From contig JANNDW010000229.1 in the NCBI GenBank assembly GCA_031378125.1, forward strand, positions 1-23,023: a stretch of 23,023 nucleotides of DNA, in the 5' to 3' direction. How positions within the stretch are numbered: position 1 is the first letter of the stretch; each line of letters begins with the position of its first letter. Position numbers and translations under genes: made by a program. Positions 7,153 to 15,250 of this stretch are shown here, piece by piece. The DNA comes from LGRD01 sp031378125. Lineage in GTDB: Bacteria; Pseudomonadota; Gammaproteobacteria; Burkholderiales; Burkholderiaceae_C. The notes beneath the pieces were generated by a model. It saw nothing but the letters and a program-made list of their open reading frames with translations, searched no databases and had not been told where the DNA came from.

Positions 7153-8100
7153 GTGCAACAGCGCCCGCTCGGAAATTCCGGCCTCATGGTCGCGCCGTTG
7201 GCCTTCGGCGGCAACGTGTTTGGCTGGACGGCCGATGAGGCCACTTCGTTCTCGCTGCTCGATGCGTTTGTCGACGCCGGCTTCAACCTGGTCGACACCG
7301 CCGACGTGTATTCGCGCTGGGTGCCCGGCCACAGCGGCGGCGAGTCGGAAACCATCATCGGCAAGTGGCTCAAGCAAAGTGGCAAGCGCAGCCGCATCGT
7401 GCTGGCCACCAAGGTCGGCAAAGAAATGGGGCCGGGCCAGATCGGCCTGTCCGGCGCCTACATTCGCAGCGCGGTCGAAGCCTCGCTGCGCCGGCTGCAA
7501 ACCGATTCCATCGACCTGTACCAGTCGCACGATGACGACAGCGGCACGCCGATGGAAGAAACGCTGGCCGCCTATGCCGGGCTGATTGAGGCCGGTAAGG
7601 TGCGCGCCATCGGCGCGTCCAACTTCACCGCGGCGCGGCTCGGTGAAGCGCTCGCCGCCAGCCGCCGCCTGGGCCTGCCGCGCTACGAGACCCTGCAGCC
7701 GCTGTACAACCTTTGCGACCGCGCGCCGTACGAGGCCGAACTGGAGCCGCTGTGCCGGCGCGAAGGGCTGGGCGTGATCAACTTCTTCGGCCTGGCCAGG
7801 GGCTTTCTCACCGGCAAATACCGATCGGAAGCGGACTTGTCCAAGAGCCCGCGCGGCGCCGGCATCAAGGGCTACCTGAACGAGCGCGGGTTTCGCATCC
7901 TGGCTGCCCTCGATGCGGTGGCCCAGGAGTGCGGCGCCACGCCCGCCCAGGTGGCGCTGGCCTGGCAGATCGCCCGCCCTGGCCTCACCGCGCCGATTGC
8001 GAGCGCCACCTCGGTGCGCCAGTTCGAAGAGCTGGCCGGCGCGGCAGCGTTGCAGCTCGGCCCTGATGCGATGACGCGCCTGGACACGGCCAGTCGATAG
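7153..8100 (+). CDS. Aldo/keto reductase
   Basis: The 315-residue protein is an NAD(P)H-dependent aldo/keto reductase of the TIM-barrel superfamily. The catalytic tetrad is visible: Asp48 and Tyr53 in VDTADVYS, Lys87 in LATKVGK, and His126 in LYQSHDDD; the cofactor region includes GASNFTAA and, near the C-terminus, TAPIASATSVRQFEEL. The start is GTG at 7153, behind AGGAGG (7143-7148), because the conserved RPLGNSGL opening begins four codons later and no in-frame ATG lies nearby. An ATG two bases upstream (7151) is in another frame. The gene follows the GST-like gene by 13 bases, consistent with a redox/detoxification pair. The substrate is not predictable; length is normal. Confidence 0.9.
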   Translation: MQQRPLGNSGLMVAPLAFGGNVFGWTADEATSFSLLDAFVDAGFNLVDTADVYSRWVPGHSGGESETIIGKWLKQSGKRSRIVLATKVGKEMGPGQIGLSGAYIRSAVEASLRRLQTDSIDLYQSHDDDSGTPMEETLAAYAGLIEAGKVRAIGASNFTAARLGEALAASRRLGLPRYETLQPLYNLCDRAPYEAELEPLCRREGLGVINFFGLARGFLTGKYRSEADLSKSPRGAGIKGYLNERGFRILAALDAVAQECGATPAQVALAWQIARPGLTAPIASATSVRQFEELAGAAALQLGPDAMTRLDTASR

Positions 8101-8202
8101 GGGCGGGCCGTCCCGCTGCATTGCGCCCGAGCGCCACGCGGCGAATCTCGGCAGGCTTTTAGAATCGCCGCTCCCATCCCAAGATTCCCCCGGAGAACGC
8201 CC

Positions 8203-10050
8203 ATGCGTCAATGCCTCGTCGCCGCTCTGCTGGCCTGCGTTGGTCTGGCACCCGCGTTGGCGGAAACGACCGCGGACCGCTGGAACCTGGCCGACCTGTA
8301 CCCGACGGCGCAGGCATGGCAGGCCGACGCGGCCAAACTGGGCACGCAGATGGCCCAGTTCGCCCGCTGCAAAGGCCAACTGGGCAAGAGCGCCGCGACG
8401 CTGCGCCAGTGCCTGGACTTGCGCGCCGACATGACCAAGCGCGTGTACCGCATGAGCGTTTTTTCCGGCGAGCAACTGGCCCAAGACACGGGTGTGCCCG
8501 ACAGCCTGGCGCTGGACCAGAAGGGCGATCTGCTGAGCAACCAGCTCGACGAGGCCACGGCGTTTGTCGACCCCGAGATCCTGCGCATGGGCGCGAGCAA
8601 GGTCAACAAATTCATCGCGCAGGACGCTGGCCTGCGAATCCACCGCTTTCCACTCGACCGGGTTTTGCGCGCCGCGCCGCACACGCTGAACGGCGCAGGC
8701 GAAGCGCTGGTGGCAAAGTTCGGCAACATGAAGGGCGCGGGCGGCTCGGCCTATGCCATCCTCACCGACGCCGACATGCCGTGGCCCAAGTTCAAATTGG
8801 CCTCCGGCGAAGAAATCACCCTGGATCAATCGGCCTACACCAAGTATCGCGAGGCCGCCAACCGCGACGAACGCAAACGGGTGATGGACAGCTTTTTCGG
8901 CAGCTTCAAAACCTTCGAGCGCTCACTCGGCGTGATGCTGTATTCACAGCTCAAGCAGGACGCGGTCTACAGCGCGGTGCGCAAGTACCCCGATTCGATC
9001 ACCCGCATCCTGGACGAGAACCGCGTGCCGGTGGCGGTCTACGACACGCTGATCGCGCAGACCACCGCCAACCTGCCCACGCTGCACCGCTACTTCAAGC
9101 TGCGCGCCAAGATGCTGGGCATCACGGACATGGCCTACCACGACATCTACCCGCCGCTGGTGCAAGGCGACTACAAATTCCCCATCGCGCAAGGCCGCCA
9201 ACTGGTGCAGGACGCCGTGGCGCCGCTCGGCAAGGACTACACGCAGGCCCTCGCCGCCGGGCTGGACAGCCGCTGGATGGACACCTATCCGCGCCCGCGC
9301 AAGCGCTCCGGCGCGCACATGGCGGGTTACGCCTACGACGTGCATCCGTACGTGCTGATGAACTACAACGACGACTACGAATCGCTCACCACGCTGGCGC
9401 ATGAGTGGGGGCACGCGATGCACTCCCATCTGTCCAATCGCGCCCAGCCGTTCGTGACGGCGAACTACGCGACCTTCGTTGCCGAAATCGCCTCCACCTT
9501 CAACGAAGCGCTGTTGCTGGACCGCATGCTGAAGGCCGCCAAGACCGGCGACGAGCGGCTGTTCTACCTGGGCAGCGCGCTCGAGAACCTGCGCGGCACC
9601 TTCTTCCGGCAGGCGATGTTCGCCGAATTCGAGCGCAAGATTCACGCTGCCGTGGACGCCGGAGAACCGCTCACCGGCGACCAGTTGACCAAGCGCTACT
9701 GCGAGCTGCTCAAGCGCCACCATGGCACCGACCAGGGCGTGGTGGCCATCAACGACGACCACTGCGTCGAATGGGCCTACATTCCGCACTTCTACAACTC
9801 GTTCTACGTGTACCAGTACGCCACGTCCATCGCCGCCAGTTCGCTGTTCGCGCAGCGGGTCGTCAACGGGGACAAGGGTGCGCTGGACCGCTACCTGGGC
9901 TTGCTGCGCGCCGGGTGTTCGGACTATCCGTATGAACTGGTCAAGGCAGCCGGTGTCGACCTCGCCACGCCCGCGCCGTATCAGGCCCTGGTGGCGCGCA
10001 TGAACCAGATCATGGACGACATCGAGGCCATCCTCGCCAAGCGGCGTTGA
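8203..10050 (+). CDS. Exported M3-family oligopeptidase (PepF-like)
   Basis: The 615-residue protein belongs to peptidase family M3 (oligoendopeptidase F branch). The zinc site is HEWGHAMH, with His400, Glu401 and His404, and the third ligand is probably Glu428 in AEIASTFNE. The C-terminal substrate-binding region with EWAYIPHFYNSFYVYQYA is also typical. Unlike the cytosolic PepF norm, it starts with a signal peptide (about residues 1-20, ending ALA-ET), so it should act in the periplasm on short peptides. GGAG at 8192-8195, seven bases before the ATG, supports the start. A TAGAAT box at 8160-8165 may be a -10 element, but I see no matching -35. The transglutaminase-fold gene follows after 12 bases. 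Confidence 0.92.
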   Translation: MRQCLVAALLACVGLAPALAETTADRWNLADLYPTAQAWQADAAKLGTQMAQFARCKGQLGKSAATLRQCLDLRADMTKRVYRMSVFSGEQLAQDTGVPDSLALDQKGDLLSNQLDEATAFVDPEILRMGASKVNKFIAQDAGLRIHRFPLDRVLRAAPHTLNGAGEALVAKFGNMKGAGGSAYAILTDADMPWPKFKLASGEEITLDQSAYTKYREAANRDERKRVMDSFFGSFKTFERSLGVMLYSQLKQDAVYSAVRKYPDSITRILDENRVPVAVYDTLIAQTTANLPTLHRYFKLRAKMLGITDMAYHDIYPPLVQGDYKFPIAQGRQLVQDAVAPLGKDYTQALAAGLDSRWMDTYPRPRKRSGAHMAGYAYDVHPYVLMNYNDDYESLTTLAHEWGHAMHSHLSNRAQPFVTANYATFVAEIASTFNEALLLDRMLKAAKTGDERLFYLGSALENLRGTFFRQAMFAEFERKIHAAVDAGEPLTGDQLTKRYCELLKRHHGTDQGVVAINDDHCVEWAYIPHFYNSFYVYQYATSIAASSLFAQRVVNGDKGALDRYLGLLRAGCSDYPYELVKAAGVDLATPAPYQALVARMNQIMDDIEAILAKRR

Positions 10051-10062
10051 GCCGATCACCCC

Positions 10063-10956
10063 ATGCCGATTCAATACGACATCACCCACACCACCACCTA
10101 CCGCTACAGCTCGGCGGTGACTTTCGGCGAGCACCGCGTGATGTTCCGCCCGCGCGACAGCCACGACCAGCGCGTGCTGGCCACCGACCTGCGGGTCAGC
10201 CCGCAAGCAGCGGTGCGGATGGTCCAGGACCCGCACTCCAATTCGGTGGCGCTGGTCACGCCGCTGGGCCCGGCCAACGAACTCAGCATCGTCTGCTCCT
10301 TCACCATCGAGCATGCACAAACGCAGAACCTGGAGCTGCCGCTGTCGCCCAGCGCGCTGATCTTCCCGTTTGCCTACTCGGTTGAAGAGCGCTTCGATCT
10401 CGAGCACTACATGCGCCCGCACCACGACGACCCCGAGGGCGTGCTCACGCATTGGGCGCGCCAGTTCATACGCACCGACGGCCCCACCGGCACGCGCGAC
10501 CTGCTGGTGAACATGAACCAGTTCATTCGCGACCACTTCAGCTACGCCGGGCGCGAAGAAGAAGGCACGCAGACCCCGTTGCAGACCATCCGGCTCGGCA
10601 CCGGCTCGTGCCGCGACTTCGCGCTGCTGATGATGGAGGCCGCGCGCCGCCTGGGCATGGCCACGCGCTTCGTCTCGGGCTACCTGTACGACCCGGCGCT
10701 GGACGGTGGCGGCGCCGGCGGCACCGTCGGCGCCGGCGCCACCCATGCGTGGCTGCAAGCCTACCTGCCCGGCGCCGGCTGGGTGCCGTTCGACCCCACC
10801 AACAACCTGCTTGGCGGCAACCAACTGATCCGCGTCGGCGTGGCGCGCCACCCGAGCCAGGCATCGCCGATCTCGGGCAGTTGGTTCGGTGCGGCCAATG
10901 CCTACCTGGGGATGACCGCGGCGGTGCAGGTGCGGCGGGTGGCACCGGGCGCTTGA
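10063..10956 (+). CDS. Transglutaminase-like cysteine peptidase family protein
   Basis: The 297-residue protein has an N-terminal beta-rich domain opening with the typical YDITHTTTYRYSSAV segment, then a transglutaminase-like core. The catalytic triad is visible: Cys183 in GTGSCRDFA, His228 in THAWLQAYLPG, and Asp244 in VPFDPTNN. In bacteria this family mostly comprises proteases or amidases rather than cross-linkers. No signal peptide is present. A glycine/alanine-rich loop (about 213-226) sits directly before the catalytic histidine, where most relatives have a shorter polar loop. It begins 12 bases after the M3 peptidase stop with only a weak ribosome binding site, which suggests coupling to that gene. 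A joint role in peptide handling is an inference from adjacency. Confidence 0.9.
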   Translation: MPIQYDITHTTTYRYSSAVTFGEHRVMFRPRDSHDQRVLATDLRVSPQAAVRMVQDPHSNSVALVTPLGPANELSIVCSFTIEHAQTQNLELPLSPSALIFPFAYSVEERFDLEHYMRPHHDDPEGVLTHWARQFIRTDGPTGTRDLLVNMNQFIRDHFSYAGREEEGTQTPLQTIRLGTGSCRDFALLMMEAARRLGMATRFVSGYLYDPALDGGGAGGTVGAGATHAWLQAYLPGAGWVPFDPTNNLLGGNQLIRVGVARHPSQASPISGSWFGAANAYLGMTAAVQVRRVAPGA

Positions 10957-11117
10957 GACGGCGCGGATGAAGGCGATGTGCCCGGCGGGGAGGCGAAGCC
11001 AACGCAGGCCTGCCGCGCCCGCACGCCACCCCGCACCGCATCCCAATTCTTGATGATGCCAACGGCAACCGCACGCCCTACCCTGGAAACGTTCGCCGCA
11101 ACGCAGAGGGGAAGGCC

Positions 11118-12614
11118 ATGTTCAAGAGCAGTGGAGCAGCAACCCGCGCAGGGCTCGCGGTCGCCATGGCGGCTTGCCTGCTGGGCGGCTGCGGGGTGCT
11201 GCCCGAGCGCCCATTCATGAACGCCCAGCGGGCGGGCTCGCAATGCGGATCCGCCGAGGGTGTACCGGCGCTTCAAGCCACGCCCGAGGTTGTGAAAGGC
11301 AAGTACACGCTGCATTTTGTGGAATTGGATGATCAGGGTTGGGCGTTTCCCGATGCCCAAAGAGCGCAAACGGATCTTCGAGTCGGCACGCCCAGCCGGC
11401 AAATCGACTGCGCGATTGCCGACCTGCGCAACCAGCTCGAACAGGACGACGGCAAGGTGCTCTCCTTCGTGTACGTGCACGGCTGGAACCACTCGGCGCG
11501 CAACGACGACCGGGACGTGGATCGATTTCGAAAGCTGCTGAGTTCGCGCGCCGAATTTTTCCCGGACCGAAAGATCGTCGGCATCTATGTCGGCTGGCAG
11601 GGCAAATCAGTCGATGTCCCGGGCCTGAACTACCTGACCTTCTGGGGCCGCAAGAACGCCGCCCACCATGTCTCCGAAGGCCGGGTGCGCGAACTGTTCT
11701 CGCGGATCCGCGGTTTGCGCGCCTACTGGAACGGCCGGCGCGCCGGCTCGGCGACCGATCAAGACTGCGATTGGGAGCCCAGTGGCAACGATCGATGCAA
11801 GCTTCGCACCATCATGATCGGCCACAGCTTCGGCGGCTTGATTCTCTTTTCCTCAGCCGCGCCCTACCTGCTGGAGACGCTCACCATCGATCGTGACCTG
11901 CCACCCTCGGAGCAGCGGCCGCGCGCAGCGCGGGCGCGCGGCATCGCCGACCTGATCGTGTTGTTGAACCCGGCCTTCGAAGGCAGCCGCTACGACCCGA
12001 TTTTCAATGCCAGCCTGCACTACAAGGCCCAGGACAAGGAGCCGCCACTGCTGGTCATGCTCACGTCGGACGCCGACTGGGCGACGAAAAAAGCCTTTCC
12101 CGTGGCGCGCTGGTTCAATTCGATCTTCCAGTATCCCGCCACATCGGACGAACAATGGACCGCGATGCGCCGCACGCCCGGCCACATCGACCGCTACCTG
12201 ACCCACAAGCTGTGCCTGGGCGACAAGGAATGCGCCGATCCGCCGGCCGGCCCGGCCACGCCGGTCAGTGCGCAGGCGGCATCGGCCGAGCCCGGCCTGA
12301 GCTTCGGCCCGAGCAGCAGCTACTGCGACGGGCTCACGTTGCGCGAGTACGTGTCGGCATCGCCTCGCTTGCGGCCCGTCGTCTGGAACGTGCGCACCCA
12401 TGCCGAAGTGATTCCCGACCACAACGGCATCGACCAGCCGGCGGTGTACCAGTTCATCTCGCAGATCTACGGCGACGTGGCCGGGACCCGCAGCGTGAGC
12501 TGCGGCGAGGCGTACCCGGAGGCGCGCTTGCATCGAAGCCCCGACACCACGCCGGCGGCTCAGCCCCAGACCTCGCTCGCCACCTCGACCACCCGCTCCA
12601 GCTTGCGCCATTGA
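11118..12614 (+). CDS. Alpha/beta-hydrolase-fold lipoprotein, function unknown
   Basis: The 498-residue protein has a lipoprotein signal peptide with lipobox LGGC at 22-25, so it should be membrane-anchored and face the periplasm. The hydrolase core shows VYVHGWNHSA (119-127, oxyanion-loop region) and a nucleophile elbow GHSFGG with Ser237; a histidine near 435 (TTHAE-like region, RTHAEVIPDHNG) could complete the triad. Esterase or lipase activity is plausible but the substrate is unknown. A strong purine tract (GAGGGG, from 11106) precedes the ATG. Several cysteines outside the lipobox may form disulfides. The last 55 bases overlap the convergent methyltransferase gene, and the C-terminal tail is low-complexity Thr/Ser/Arg, perhaps a read-through extension. 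Confidence 0.82.
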   Translation: MFKSSGAATRAGLAVAMAACLLGGCGVLPERPFMNAQRAGSQCGSAEGVPALQATPEVVKGKYTLHFVELDDQGWAFPDAQRAQTDLRVGTPSRQIDCAIADLRNQLEQDDGKVLSFVYVHGWNHSARNDDRDVDRFRKLLSSRAEFFPDRKIVGIYVGWQGKSVDVPGLNYLTFWGRKNAAHHVSEGRVRELFSRIRGLRAYWNGRRAGSATDQDCDWEPSGNDRCKLRTIMIGHSFGGLILFSSAAPYLLETLTIDRDLPPSEQRPRAARARGIADLIVLLNPAFEGSRYDPIFNASLHYKAQDKEPPLLVMLTSDADWATKKAFPVARWFNSIFQYPATSDEQWTAMRRTPGHIDRYLTHKLCLGDKECADPPAGPATPVSAQAASAEPGLSFGPSSSYCDGLTLREYVSASPRLRPVVWNVRTHAEVIPDHNGIDQPAVYQFISQIYGDVAGTRSVSCGEAYPEARLHRSPDTTPAAQPQTSLATSTTRSSLRH

Positions 12615-13666
12615 TCGTCCTGCGACAGCGCATTGCCATGGTGGGTGCTGGAGAAGCCGCATTGCGGCGACAGGCACAAGTCTTCCAGCGCCACGCAGCG
12701 TGCCGCTTCGTCGATGCGACGCTTCAGGTCGTCCTTGGATTCGAGCTCGCCGAGCTTGGTGGTGACCAGGCCCAGCACGACCTTCTTGCCCTTGGGCAAG
12801 GCCTTCAGCGGCTCGAAGCCGCCGGCCCGGGCGCTGTCGAACTCCATGAAGTAGCCGTCGACATTCGTCGAGAACATGGCCTCGACCACCGGGTCGTAAC
12901 CACCCTCGGCCACCCAGGCGCTTTTGAAGTTGCCGCGGCAGGTGTGGATCGTGACCTTCATGTCGGCCGGCTTGCCCGCCAGCGCGGCGTTGATGGTGTC
13001 GGCGTAGATCTGCGGCAGCGCCGCGGGGTCGTCGCCGTTGGCGCGGCAGTTGGCCTGGATCTTCGGGTCGCACAGGTAGGCGAAGCTGATGTCGTCGAGC
13101 TGCAGGTAGCGGCAGCCGGCATCGGCGAGGTGGCCGATGGCGACGCGATAGGCCGCGGCCACGTCGGCCCAAAAGAGCGCCATGTCGGGGTAGACCTCGT
13201 TTGAGATCGCCGCGCGCCCGCCGCGCAGGTGCAGCATCGATGGCGACGGGATCGTCATCTTCGGCGTGCTGTTCAAGGCACGCGAGGTCACCGACTTCAG
13301 AAACGAAAAATGCTCGGCCATGATGGGCCGCGTGCAGGCGACCCTGCCGGTCACGGTGGCAATCGGCGGCTGCTCGGCCTGGCCGGTGAACTTGAACTTT
13401 GGGCCGGCGTTGTGCCGCAGCCTGACGCCGTCGAGCTGCGCCAGAAAGTCCAGGTGCCACCAGTCGCGCCGAAACTCGCCGTCGGTGATGCTGTGCAGGC
13501 CGGCAGCCTCTTGGCGCCGCACCGCCTCGACAATCGCGCGGTCTTCAGTGGCGGCCAGCGTTGCCGCATCGATCTCGCCGCGTTTCCATCGCGCCCGCGC
13601 CGCCGCCAGCCAATCCGGGCGCAGCAGGCTGCCGACCTGGTCGGCGCGGAAGGGGGCATTTGTCAT
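12560..13666 (-). CDS. MetE C-terminal-like cobalamin-independent methyltransferase
   Basis: The 368-residue protein matches the catalytic C-terminal half of cobalamin-independent methionine synthase as a stand-alone protein (YxjG/YxjH type). The opening ADQVGSLLRP, the SITDGEFRRDWWH segment, and the zinc-site residues His241 and Cys243 (HTCRGN), Glu275 (GYFMEFDS) and Cys336 (SPQCGFSS) are all present. Such proteins transfer methyl groups to thiols such as homocysteine, but the methyl donor often differs from that of full-length MetE, which has an N-terminal domain missing here. The ATG at 13666 leaves the conserved start a few residues in. It is divergent from the small ORF/desuccinylase pair and overlaps the convergent lipoprotein gene at its end. 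Confidence 0.9.
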   Translation of the reverse strand: MTNAPFRADQVGSLLRPDWLAAARARWKRGEIDAATLAATEDRAIVEAVRRQEAAGLHSITDGEFRRDWWHLDFLAQLDGVRLRHNAGPKFKFTGQAEQPPIATVTGRVACTRPIMAEHFSFLKSVTSRALNSTPKMTIPSPSMLHLRGGRAAISNEVYPDMALFWADVAAAYRVAIGHLADAGCRYLQLDDISFAYLCDPKIQANCRANGDDPAALPQIYADTINAALAGKPADMKVTIHTCRGNFKSAWVAEGGYDPVVEAMFSTNVDGYFMEFDSARAGGFEPLKALPKGKKVVLGLVTTKLGELESKDDLKRRIDEAARCVALEDLCLSPQCGFSSTHHGNALSQDDQWRKLERVVEVASEVWG

Positions 13667-13786
13667 GATGGATATCGCAGGACGGCGCTGACGGCACGGA
13701 GGGGCGGATGCCCACCGCCTTCAAGTCTACGCAATCGCGCGCACAGGCGCGCGGCCCGCACGGTTGCCTGCCTTGAGGAGTCGTTC

Positions 13787-13951
13787 ATGCGGCTGCTTTC
13801 GCAGGTCTGCGCGAAGAAGAGACATCTCCTCGGCCGCTCGCCCGGGTTTGCCGTGAACGCGAAATTCGCCTGCCCCCAGTACAAGCCGAAGCGATTCATG
13901 GCGTGCTGGCAAACTACCTCCAAACAACGCCCCCTGAACGGCAACCCATGA
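13787..13951 (+). CDS. Candidate 54-residue basic small protein coupled to the next gene
   Basis: A 54-codon frame starts at an ATG preceded by an excellent ribosome binding site, GAGGAG at 13775-13780, six bases away. It ends with a TGA that overlaps the ATG of the desuccinylase-family gene as ATGA. The predicted peptide has about twelve basic residues and no Asp or Glu, and three cysteines (8, 29, 40); no signal or membrane segment is evident. The downstream gene has a poor ribosome binding site of its own, so this frame may be translated mainly to couple initiation. It may equally encode a nucleic-acid-binding peptide. I recognise no family. Evidence is from translation signals, not homology. 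Confidence 0.5.
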   Translation: MRLLSQVCAKKRHLLGRSPGFAVNAKFACPQYKPKRFMACWQTTSKQRPLNGNP

Positions 13952-14943
13952 GCAACGACAGAAGCATCGAACTGCAGGCCCCCGACCTCTCGCGCTGGCG
14001 TGCCGGCAACACCGGCACCGAGTACGTTTGGAGCTTCGACTCCGGCCGGCGCGGCCCGCACGTGATGGTGCAGGCGCTGACCCACGGCAACGAGATCTGC
14101 GGCGCGATTGCGCTGGACTGGCTGTTGCAGCAACCCGTCGAGCTGCACCCGGCGCGCGGGCGGCTGACGCTGGCCTTCGCCAACGTAGAAGCCTTCGCGC
14201 GCTGGAACCCGCAAGAGCCCGACCGCAGCCGCTTCGTCGACGAAGACCTGAACCGCGTCTGGGCCGACGAGGTTCTGGAGGGCCCGCGCGACTCGATGGA
14301 ATTGAGGCGCGCGCGCGAATTGCGCCCGTTTGTCGATTCAGCCGACTTCCTGCTCGACATCCATTCGATGCACGAGCCCTGCGTGCCGATCATGGTGTGT
14401 GGCGCCACCGGCCGCGGCGGCGACAAGGGCGCGGCCTACGCGAGGAAGCTCAAGGTGCCCGAGGTGCTGCTGGTCGACACCGGCCACCCCTCGGGCCTGC
14501 GGCTGATCGAGCGCGGCCATTTCGGCAACCCGCGCGACGCGCGCACCGCGGTGCTGATCGAATGTGGCCAGCACTGGGAGCAAGCGGCGGCCAATGTGGC
14601 GATGGACACGATGCTGCGCTTCCTGCAATTTAGCGGCGCGGCGTCGGCCGAATTCGTGGCCCCGCAGCTCGCGCACATCGGGTTCAAGGCGGCAAAGCAG
14701 CAACGTACCGTTCGCGTCACCGAAGCGGTGGTGGCCAAGAGCCTGGAGTTCCACTTCGAGCGCGCGTTCAACGGGCTGGAGATCATCGCCAACGCGGGCG
14801 ACCCGATCGCCCACGACGGCGCGGAGGTCATCCGCGCCCCGTACGACAACACGGTGCTGGTGATGCCGTCGATGGCGCAGCTGAGAGTTGGCGCGACGAT
14901 GGTGCGGCTGGGGCGCGTGGAGGCCGAGGCCGAAGCGGCTTGA
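13948..14943 (+). CDS. Succinylglutamate desuccinylase/aspartoacylase family protein
   Basis: The 331-residue protein is a zinc carboxypeptidase-like amidohydrolase of the AstE/AspA family. Zinc ligands His46 and Glu49 lie in THGNE and His139 in LLDIHSMHEP. The DEDLNRVW signature is at 98-105 and the catalytic glutamate is probably Glu205 in VLIECGQHWE. The family deacylates N-acyl amino acids; which acyl group cannot be told, and no arginine-catabolism (ast) genes are near, so it is unlikely to be astE itself. ATG at 13948 is preferred to a GTG at 13903 because it places the conserved HGNE at the usual distance and overlaps the upstream small ORF's stop (ATGA). No signal peptide is seen. Confidence 0.88.
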   Translation: MSNDRSIELQAPDLSRWRAGNTGTEYVWSFDSGRRGPHVMVQALTHGNEICGAIALDWLLQQPVELHPARGRLTLAFANVEAFARWNPQEPDRSRFVDEDLNRVWADEVLEGPRDSMELRRARELRPFVDSADFLLDIHSMHEPCVPIMVCGATGRGGDKGAAYARKLKVPEVLLVDTGHPSGLRLIERGHFGNPRDARTAVLIECGQHWEQAAANVAMDTMLRFLQFSGAASAEFVAPQLAHIGFKAAKQQRTVRVTEAVVAKSLEFHFERAFNGLEIIANAGDPIAHDGAEVIRAPYDNTVLVMPSMAQLRVGATMVRLGRVEAEAEAA

Positions 14944-14973
14944 GTCGGTGGGCTGCCGAGTCGGCCCAGCCGG

Positions 14974-15238
14974 CGCATCGATGATTTCAAGGCCCGCTTG
15001 CGCGCCGAACGCCCTGCCGACCGCGACCGCCCGGTTCAGCTCGACGACCGGCGACGGCGCCACCCGCGCGAGCGCGTCGTACAGCGCAACGATCTGCGCC
15101 TCGTCGGTGACCGCAGCGACCAGCGCTCGCGCGTGGCAGGCGGCCAGCGCGGCTTGCAAGGGCGTGCGGCCGGTGGGCACCGCCCAGCGCCGACAGGCCT
15201 CGACGAATCAGCAGCGGATCCCAGCGGCTGCTGCGTTC
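14974..15238 (-). pseudogene. Decayed fragment of a sigma-24-type ECF sigma factor
   Basis: Read on the minus strand, the stretch gives RSSRWDPLLIRRGLSALGGA, then after a frame change LQAALAACHARA and VAPSPVVELNRAVAV, ending GLEIIDA. This is the conserved C-terminal region of the long ECF sigma factors that carry a DUF6596-type extension. The two pieces join if one base of the TT in GCCCTTGCAAG (near 15158) is removed. The sigma-2 and sigma-4 DNA-binding regions are absent and the last part of the C-terminus is missing where it meets the desuccinylase gene. It begins 12 bases after the DUF1428 stop, the usual partner of such factors. Only about 85 of roughly 400 residues remain, so it cannot act as a sigma factor. 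Confidence 0.75.
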
Positions 15239-15250
15239 AGGACTCGGAGA

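Noticed and set aside
8944..11046. A 700-codon open frame on the minus strand
   Set aside because: It lies antisense to two genes with clear catalytic motifs (M3 peptidase, transglutaminase) and has no recognisable domain.
13903..13947. GTG upstream start for the desuccinylase-family gene
   Set aside because: It would add 15 residues not typical of the family; ATG at 13948 overlaps the small ORF stop and fits the zinc-motif spacing.
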